Below are positions 5,731 to 9,130 of a DNA stretch of 9,130 nucleotides, one piece after another. Within the stretch, counting starts at the first letter, position 1. Each line of letters begins with the position of its first letter. Source of the stretch: JBBPYA01 sp038200385 (GTDB lineage: Bacteria; Actinomycetota; Actinomycetes; Mycobacteriales; Geodermatophilaceae); the NCBI GenBank assembly GCA_038200385.1, contig JBBPYA010000014.1, forward strand, positions 1-9,130, in the 5' to 3' direction. The translations under genes and the position numbers were made by a program. Under the pieces are notes generated by a model that was not told the origin of the DNA, made no database searches, and worked only from the letters and a program-made list of their open reading frames with translations.

Positions 5731-6303
5731 TCAGCGGAACGGGTCGGCGGCGGCCTGGATCCGCCCGACGTACGCTGCCCAGTGCCCGGCGTCGCCCATC
5801 TCGTCGTGGTCGTGGCCACCCCGGCCGTCGATCAGCTCGCGCAGGATGTCGGCGTGGCCGGCGTGCTGGGCCGTCTCGGCGGTGAGCCGGACCAGCAGGT
5901 GCCCGAACGTCGTCGTACGCCGATCCGCCGGCCACCACGACACCTCCGCCGGAGCCGACAGCGGCAGCGTCGCGATCGAGGCGTCGGAGTGTTGCCACGC
6001 CGACCGGTACAGCTCGAGCAGGTAGTCCCGCGACTGCTCGGGGGTGGCCCACATGTCGGCGCCGTCCCACACCGATCCGTCCTCGTCCCAGGGCAGAACG
6101 ACCGGGGCCGGCCGGCCCACGCTGTCGCCGAGGTAGCCGAACTCGACGCCGAGCAGGTGTTTGACCAGGCCCAGCAGGTTCGTCCCGGTCGGGGTCAACG
6201 GCCGCCGCACGTCGTACTCGGACAGTCCGTCCAGCGCGCCGACCAGGCTGTCGCGGGCTTGTTGGAGGTAGCGGCGCAGGTCGGCCGCGAGGGCGTCGGT
6301 CAT
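5731..6303 (-). CDS. DinB-like / DUF664 family protein
   Basis: A 190-residue protein of the DinB/YfiT four-helix metalloenzyme superfamily, DUF664 type. The first helix (MTDALAADLRRYLQQARDSL) and the early motif GTNLLGLVKHLLGVEF place the first metal-ligand histidine at residue 49. The second histidine cluster QHAGHADILRELIDG (His147 and His150) is the family's C-terminal signature. Members in actinobacteria are often thiol-dependent transferases or uncharacterised stress proteins; no substrate can be assigned here. ATG 6303 is chosen because it begins the conserved first helix and is preceded by TAACGT at exactly leaderless spacing. Starting further upstream would add about 48 Arg/Cys-rich residues that look non-coding and would run through the inverted repeats at 6380-6446. 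The gene converges on the lyase gene across 189 bp. Confidence 0.87.
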   Translation of the reverse strand: MTDALAADLRRYLQQARDSLVGALDGLSEYDVRRPLTPTGTNLLGLVKHLLGVEFGYLGDSVGRPAPVVLPWDEDGSVWDGADMWATPEQSRDYLLELYRSAWQHSDASIATLPLSAPAEVSWWPADRRTTTFGHLLVRLTAETAQHAGHADILRELIDGRGGHDHDEMGDAGHWAAYVGRIQAAADPFR

Positions 6304-6310
6304 GGCCCGG

Positions 6311-6331
6311 ACGTTACGTCGGCGTACCGAC
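6311..6331 (-). promoter_or_regulatory. Leaderless promoter of the dinB-like gene with adjacent dyad
   Basis: The minus strand carries TAACGT (6316-6311), then CCGGGCC, then the ATG at 6303. Spacing of 7 nt puts the expected transcript start at the A of the ATG, and there is no Shine-Dalgarno. Directly upstream lies the inverted repeat GTCGG-N4-CCGAC (6318-6331), in the spacer between -10 and -35, a usual place for a repressor site. No -35 match is clear. Confidence 0.45.
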
Positions 6332-6379
6332 AGGATTGCCCGGGCCTTCGACCAGCAGCGCCCGCACCACGGCCGTAGC

Positions 6380-6396
6380 TGTCGGTCCTTCCGACA
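6380..6396. repeat. Inverted repeat TGTCGG-N5-CCGACA
   Basis: Perfect 6-bp arms (6380-6385 and 6391-6396) with a 5-nt loop. The same half-site occurs at 6327-6332, 6403-6408 and 6437-6442, so alternative pairings with the larger stem-loop next to it are possible. Confidence 0.6.
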
Positions 6397-6397
6397 C

Positions 6398-6446
6398 TGG
6401 TCCCGACACGCCCGATTGGGTCCGCCCGGGTCGGCGTGTCGGACCA
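6398..6446. terminator. Large stem-loop downstream of the GNAT gene
   Basis: CCGACACGCC (6403-6412) pairs perfectly with GGCGTGTCGG (6433-6442). The stem is extended by TGGT/ACCA (6398-6401 with 6443-6446) past one bulged C. The 20-nt loop has a small inner GGG/CCC stem. It lies 77 bp after the GNAT stop and 95 bp before the dinB-like gene, so it could end the DUF4190-GNAT transcript or act as a leader structure. No U-tract follows. Confidence 0.4.
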
Positions 6447-6522
6447 TTGTCGCTCGGGCGCTGCACCTGTGGACCGGTTTCGGGCGGCCGGCACCCCAGA
6501 ACTTCGCCGCGACGGATCCAGC

Positions 6523-7071
6523 TCAGCGCGGATCGCCGGCCAGGATCGCCATCCGGACCTCGTCGTACCACTCGCCGTCCCACCGCAGGACCTCCCGCCC
6601 CACGCCCTCGTGACGGAAGCCGCACTTCTCGTACACCCGGATCGCCCGCGGGTTGAAGGCGTAGACACCGAGGGAGATGCGGTGCAGCCCGACCACATCC
6701 AGGCCGTAGGCCACCACCGCACGGGTCGCCTCGGTCCCGACCCCACGGCCGTAGCCGCCGGACAGCGCGATCCGGAAGTTCATCGACTCGTTGTCCACAT
6801 CCAGATCGTTGAGCGCGACCTCGCCGAGGTAGCGCCCGTCGGCGGCGTCCAGGATCGCCCAGTCGGAGCGGTCGGCGTTGCCGGGCAGGCTGGCCAGATA
6901 CCGCCGTACGGCGTCCTCGGTGAACACGGCGTGCGTCCCGGTCAGCCGCATCGCCTCGGCGTCGGCGAGCGCGGCCCACCCGTCGGCGAACTGCTCGGGT
7001 CCCTGCGGCACCAGCCGCAGCCGCTCGGTGGCCAGGGTGGCGACATGCTCCAGCGCGGTGCGATCCAGCAT
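6523..7071 (-). CDS. GNAT family N-acetyltransferase (RimJ/RimL type)
   Basis: A 182-residue acetyltransferase of the Acetyltransf_3 / RimJ-RimL kind. ATERLRLVP (14-22) is the usual first strand. YLGEVALNDLDVDNESMNF (81-99) is the central beta region. The acetyl-CoA pyrophosphate loop is GGYGRGVGTEA (105-115), matching the (Q/R)xxGx(G/A) motif. FNPRAIRVYEKCGFRHEG (139-156) is the standard C-terminal signature. The family acetylates ribosomal-protein N-termini, small-molecule amines or other acceptors; the acceptor here is unknown. ATG 7071 is chosen because conserved sequence begins soon after it. It lies 14 bp after the DUF4190 stop, with a weak GAGG about 12 nt upstream, which implies translation from a shared transcript. 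The same frame is open further upstream, but that portion overlaps the DUF4190 gene and looks non-coding. Confidence 0.9.
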   Translation of the reverse strand: MLDRTALEHVATLATERLRLVPQGPEQFADGWAALADAEAMRLTGTHAVFTEDAVRRYLASLPGNADRSDWAILDAADGRYLGEVALNDLDVDNESMNFRIALSGGYGRGVGTEATRAVVAYGLDVVGLHRISLGVYAFNPRAIRVYEKCGFRHEGVGREVLRWDGEWYDEVRMAILAGDPR

Positions 7072-7085
7072 GCGGGGATCGCGCC

Positions 7086-7547
7086 TCAGGTGGCCGTCGG
7101 GAAGTCGATGTGGTTGATCTGGTCCACTGCCGAGCCGAGCAGCACGAACAGCACGATGAAGTACAGGATTATCAGCACGGTGAACACCGAGCCGACCACG
7201 ATTCCGGCCAACGCCAGGCTGCCGCCCTCCTCGCGGGTCCGGGCGATCTGACCGCGGGCGATGACCCCGAACACGATGCCCAGCGGTGCGAACACGAAGG
7301 CGAAGACCAGCGCCAGGATGGCCATGGTGTTCGTCGGCGCCCGCGGTGGTCCCCACGCCGGTGCGTATTGACCCTGTCCGTACCCCGGCTGACCCGTGGG
7401 CGGAGGCCCGTGCTGCTGGGCGTACTGCGGTTGGCCGTCCTGCTGCCCCGGTTGGTGCTGAGCGAACGGCGGCCGGCCGTACGCCGGTGGACCACCGGCC
7501 GTCGACGGCCCGCTGCGCTGCGGGTACTCCGGCTCGAAGTTCGTCAC
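7086..7547 (-). CDS. DUF4190 domain membrane protein with Pro/Gln/Gly-rich N-terminus
   Basis: A 153-residue protein. Residues 1-72 are a low-complexity tail rich in Pro, Gln, Gly and Tyr (QPGYGQGQYAPAWGPP), as in many actinobacterial membrane proteins with a disordered cytoplasmic tail. Residues about 74-97 (TMAILALVFAFVFAPLGIVF) form the first helix, then a short loop with IARGQIARTREEGG, and about 111-138 form the second helix. This helix-loop-helix is the DUF4190 module. Its function is unknown. The GTG start at 7547 is preceded by GGGGAG at 3 nt, which is rather close; no better start was seen. It is the first gene of a likely two-gene unit with the GNAT gene (14-bp gap) and diverges from the acyl-CoA dehydrogenase gene across 134 bp. 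Confidence 0.87.
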   Translation of the reverse strand: MTNFEPEYPQRSGPSTAGGPPAYGRPPFAQHQPGQQDGQPQYAQQHGPPPTGQPGYGQGQYAPAWGPPRAPTNTMAILALVFAFVFAPLGIVFGVIARGQIARTREEGGSLALAGIVVGSVFTVLIILYFIVLFVLLGSAVDQINHIDFPTAT

Positions 7548-7558
7548 ACTCTCCCCGA

Positions 7559-7577
7559 TCCTGGCAACCGGCCAGGA
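7559..7577. promoter_or_regulatory. Operator-like dyad in the DUF4190/acyl-CoA dehydrogenase divergent gap
   Basis: TCCTGGC (7559-7565) and GCCAGGA (7571-7577) form perfect 7-bp arms around a 5-nt spacer. The site touches the proposed DUF4190 -10 box and covers its expected transcript start, so a bound protein could block that promoter. The regulator is not in the window. Confidence 0.4.
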
Positions 7578-7582
7578 CTGTA
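7577..7582 (-). promoter_or_regulatory. Candidate -10 box of the DUF4190-GNAT unit (TACAGT)
   Basis: The minus strand reads TACAGT, fitting TANNNT. It would start transcription near 7570 and leave a leader of about 23 nt before the GTG at 7547. No -35 consensus was recognised. No comparable box was found for the acyl-CoA dehydrogenase gene on the other strand. Confidence 0.35.
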
Positions 7583-7681
7583 TCCGCTGCCGACGTGAAT
7601 ACTGCGGAACGAGGCATCCCGCCGCCGCGACCGGTCACCTGCCGGCCACGCTGACCGATCATCCTGCCGAGGAGGGACTGC

Positions 7682-8872
7682 ATGGCCCGACTGGCCCAGA
7701 CGCCGGGTCTGACCGACCTCCAGCGGGAGATCCTGGCCACGGTCCGGCAGTTCGTGGACAAAGAGATCATCCCGCACGCGATGGCCCTGGAACATGCCGA
7801 CGCCTACCCGCAGGACATCGTCGACGGGATGAAGGAGATGGGCCTGTTCGGCCTGACCATCCCCGAGGAGTACGGCGGGCTGGGTGAGTCGCTGCTCACC
7901 TACGCCCTGGTCGTCGAGCAGATCGCCCGCGGCTGGATGAGCGTGTCCGGCGTCATCAACACCCACTTCATCGTGGCCTACATGCTCGGCCAGCACGGGA
8001 CCGCCGAGCAGAAGCAGCGGCTGCTGCCCCAGATGGCTGCCGGTGACGTGCGCGGTGCGTTCTCGATGTCCGAGCCGGCGCTGGGCTCCGACGTCGCCGC
8101 GATCAAGACCCGCGCGGTCCCCGACGGCGACGAGTACGTCATCGACGGGCAGAAGATGTGGCTGACCAACGGCAGCACGTCGACCCTGATCGCCACCCTG
8201 GTCAGGACCGACCTGGGGGAGAGCTCGCCGTACAAGAACCTCACCGCGTTCCTGGTCGAGAAGCCGGCCGGGACCGGAGAGGTGCTGCCCGGGCTGACCA
8301 TCCCCGGCAAGTTGGACAAGATGGGCTACAAGGGCGTGGACTCCACCGAGGCGGTCTTCGACGGCTTCCGGATCGGTGCCGACGCGATCCTGGGCGGCGA
8401 TCCCGGCCGCGGCTTCTACCAGATGATGGACGGCGTCGAGGTCGGCCGGGTCAACGTCGCAGCCCGCGCCTGCGGCATCTCGATCCGGGCCTTCGAGCTG
8501 GCGGTGGCCTACGCCCAGCAGCGGGAGACCTTCGGCAAGAAGATCGCCGAGCATCAGGCGATCGCGTTCAAGCTGGCCGAGATGGGCACCAAGGTCGAGG
8601 CCGCGCACCTGCTCATGGTCAACGCCGCCCGGCTCAAGGACGCCGGCGAGCGCAACGACGTCGAGGCCGGGATGGCCAAGCTGCTAGCCAGCGAGTACTG
8701 CGTCGAGGTGACCCAGGAGTCCTTCCGGATCCACGGTGGCTACGGGTACTCCAAGGAGTACGAGATCGAGCGGCTGATGCGGGAGGCGCCGTTCCTGCTG
8801 ATCGGCGAGGGCACCAGCGAGATCCAGAAGATGATCATCAGCCGCGGCCTGCTCAAGGACTACGCGCTCTAA
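7682..8872 (+). CDS. Acyl-CoA dehydrogenase
   Basis: A 396-residue FAD flavoenzyme with the complete acyl-CoA dehydrogenase layout. The alpha-helical N-domain is at about 10-120 (FGLTIPEEYGGLGES). The middle beta-domain contains AFSMSEPALGSDVAA (126-140) and QKMWLTN (157-163). The C-terminal helical domain contains RETFGKKIAEHQAI (281-294) and the second family signature HGGYGYSKEYEIERLMREA (351-369). LLIGEGTSEIQ puts the expected catalytic base at Glu376, as in medium- and short-chain enzymes. It oxidises an acyl-CoA to the 2-enoyl-CoA, passing electrons to ETF. The sequence recalls the acyl-CoA dehydrogenase encoded with ccr and meaA in streptomycetes, where it is thought to act on methylsuccinyl-CoA. 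It lacks the long N-terminal extension of the proteobacterial enzyme. That substrate is inference. ATG 7682 has GGAGG 6 nt upstream. Confidence 0.95.
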   Translation: MARLAQTPGLTDLQREILATVRQFVDKEIIPHAMALEHADAYPQDIVDGMKEMGLFGLTIPEEYGGLGESLLTYALVVEQIARGWMSVSGVINTHFIVAYMLGQHGTAEQKQRLLPQMAAGDVRGAFSMSEPALGSDVAAIKTRAVPDGDEYVIDGQKMWLTNGSTSTLIATLVRTDLGESSPYKNLTAFLVEKPAGTGEVLPGLTIPGKLDKMGYKGVDSTEAVFDGFRIGADAILGGDPGRGFYQMMDGVEVGRVNVAARACGISIRAFELAVAYAQQRETFGKKIAEHQAIAFKLAEMGTKVEAAHLLMVNAARLKDAGERNDVEAGMAKLLASEYCVEVTQESFRIHGGYGYSKEYEIERLMREAPFLLIGEGTSEIQKMIISRGLLKDYAL

Positions 8873-8874
8873 GA

Positions 8875-8884
8875 CCCGGCCGGG
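8875..8884. terminator. Small GC palindrome after the acyl-CoA dehydrogenase stop
   Basis: CCCGGCCGGG begins 2 bases after the TAA. It could fold only with a very tight loop, so it is a weak terminator candidate. The stronger structure in this gap is the composite element at 8978-9045. Confidence 0.25.
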
Positions 8885-8891
8885 CAAGCTC

Positions 8892-8977
8892 TCAGGCGAT
8901 GTCGGCGTGGACGAGTTCGCGGCTGACGGCGCCAACCCGGTCGACGGCGGCCCGCGGGAGCGTCCTACCGGGCCTTA
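8892..8977 (-). pseudogene. Possible coding remnant (C-terminal fragment)
   Basis: On the minus strand a frame reads TLPRAAVDRVGAVSRELVHA followed by DIA and a TGA (8892-8894). About 20 of its 23 codons end in G or C and the residue mix looks protein-like. No start codon or RBS is visible, and the frame runs back into copy B of the composite element, where coding character is lost. It may be the tail of a gene truncated there, or chance in GC-rich DNA. The family is not recognised. Confidence 0.2.
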
Positions 8978-9045
8978 ACGTGACCTCGCGGGTGGCGGGC
9001 CGCCCGCGAGGTCACGCGACGATCAGGTGACCTGATCGTGGCGGG
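8978..9045. repeat. Composite convergent-gap element, copy B (hairpin plus perfect dyad)
   Basis: Second copy of the element at 5608-5675, in the same orientation. The hairpin here has perfect 14-bp arms: CGTGACCTCGCGGG (8979-8992) and CCCGCGAGGTCACG (9003-9016). One T-G and two G-C pairs continue inside to a 4-nt loop. The dyad is also perfect: ACGATCAGGT (9019-9028), a central G, then ACCTGATCGT (9030-9039). It lies between the acyl-CoA dehydrogenase gene and a minus-strand frame that ends at 9074, again a convergent gap. Confidence 0.82.
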
Positions 9046-9065
9046 TTCGGGGGGCGGGGCCGGGG
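9043..9065 (+). other. G-run tract after composite element copy B
   Basis: Four G-runs (9043-9045, 9049-9054, 9056-9059, 9062-9065) with spacers of 3, 1 and 2 nt meet the simple quadruplex rule. The tract occupies the same place relative to the element, and to the stop of the facing minus-strand frame, as the longer tract at 5693-5724. Confidence 0.5.
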
Positions 9066-9073
9066 CGGACCGG

Positions 9074-9130
9074 TCAGGGGCACTGGTCGCGGATGGCCAC
9101 GGCGAGGCCGCTGACGGCGGCGCCGTTCAG
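9074..9130 (-). CDS. C-terminal end of an unidentified protein (cut off by window edge)
   Basis: The last 18 residues (LNGAAVSGLAVAIRDQCP) and a TGA at 9076-9074 are visible on the minus strand. The codons are strongly GC3 and the composition looks like a real C-terminus. The piece is too short to assign a family. If real, it converges on the acyl-CoA dehydrogenase gene with a 201-bp gap, close to the 189-bp gap between the lyase and dinB-like genes. Confidence 0.4.
   Translation of the reverse strand: MNGAAVSGLAVAIRDQCP

Larger units (their letters stand above)
6304..6522. other. 219-bp non-coding gap between GNAT gene end and dinB-like gene start
   Basis: No credible gene is seen on either strand. 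The gap is occupied by the promoter and dyad for the dinB-like gene (6311-6331) and by two stem-loops built from CCGACA/TGTCGG half-sites (6380-6446). The rest (6447-6522) shows nothing notable. Confidence 0.7.

Noticed and set aside
6304..6447. Upstream extension of the dinB-like gene to an ATG at 6447
   Set aside because: The added 48 residues are Arg/Cys-rich, pass through the strong inverted repeats, and are not part of the family. The leaderless ATG at 6303 fits better.
7632..7657. CGGTCA-N14-TGACCG inverted repeat upstream of the acyl-CoA dehydrogenase gene
   Set aside because: The arms are only 6 bp with a long spacer, which is easily met by chance in this GC-rich DNA. No promoter box supports it.
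7072..7770. Upstream extension of the GNAT frame through the DUF4190 gene
   Set aside because: It would overlap the whole DUF4190 gene and add Arg/Gly-rich sequence. The GNAT fold begins shortly after 7071.
7544..8608. Long minus-strand frame opposite the acyl-CoA dehydrogenase gene
   Set aside because: Antisense of a full-length, motif-complete enzyme; composition is unlike that of a globular protein.
5608..9045. The two element copies as ends of one composite transposon enclosing 5676-8977
   Set aside because: The copies are direct and diverged at about 10 of 68 positions. No transposase or integrase lies between them, and the enclosed genes have the same base composition as their neighbours.

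Overview
The window is GC-rich, densely packed DNA from a high-GC actinomycete. The signs are strong G/C preference at third codon positions, frequent GTG starts, an actinobacterial DUF1003/MgtE-N gene pair, and TANNNT-type -10 boxes that sometimes sit 6-7 nt before a start codon. The genus cannot be told from the sequence. No tRNA, rRNA, transposase, CRISPR array or phage gene was seen.

Layout. Bases 1-1660 (minus strand) hold a DUF1003 membrane protein, cut by the left edge, and upstream of it a PRC-barrel/MgtE-N/CBS protein; the two look like one operon. A PhzF-family protein (1708-2592, +) diverges from them across 47 bp. It is followed by an EamA-type exporter (2767-3684, +), whose leader contains a 54-bp exact tandem duplication carrying a -10-like box, an RBS and an ATG. 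The exporter converges on an SDR oxidoreductase (3712-4542, -), and both stop codons lie in one stem-loop. The SDR diverges from a citrate-lyase-beta/malyl-CoA-lyase-type enzyme (4591-5541, +). Three minus-strand genes follow: a DinB-like protein (5731-6303), a GNAT acetyltransferase (6523-7071) and a DUF4190 membrane protein (7086-7547). An acyl-CoA dehydrogenase (7682-8872, +) comes next, and a minus-strand reading frame enters from the right edge (9074-9130).

How the genes fit together. The lyase and the acyl-CoA dehydrogenase resemble two enzymes of the ethylmalonyl-CoA pathway as it occurs in actinomycetes. The other pathway genes are not in the window, so this is inference. The remaining genes are ordinary accessory or housekeeping functions with no obvious joint role.

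The most unusual features are non-coding. The convergent gaps after the lyase and after the acyl-CoA dehydrogenase each carry the same composite element of about 68 bp: a GC hairpin, then a GATC-containing dyad, then a G-run tract able to form a quadruplex. Other points of interest are the duplicated leader of the EamA gene, a compact possibly bidirectional promoter at 1667-1676, and a cluster of CCGACA/TGTCGG inverted repeats upstream of the dinB-like gene, which itself looks leaderless. I found no clear evidence of a new multi-gene system.
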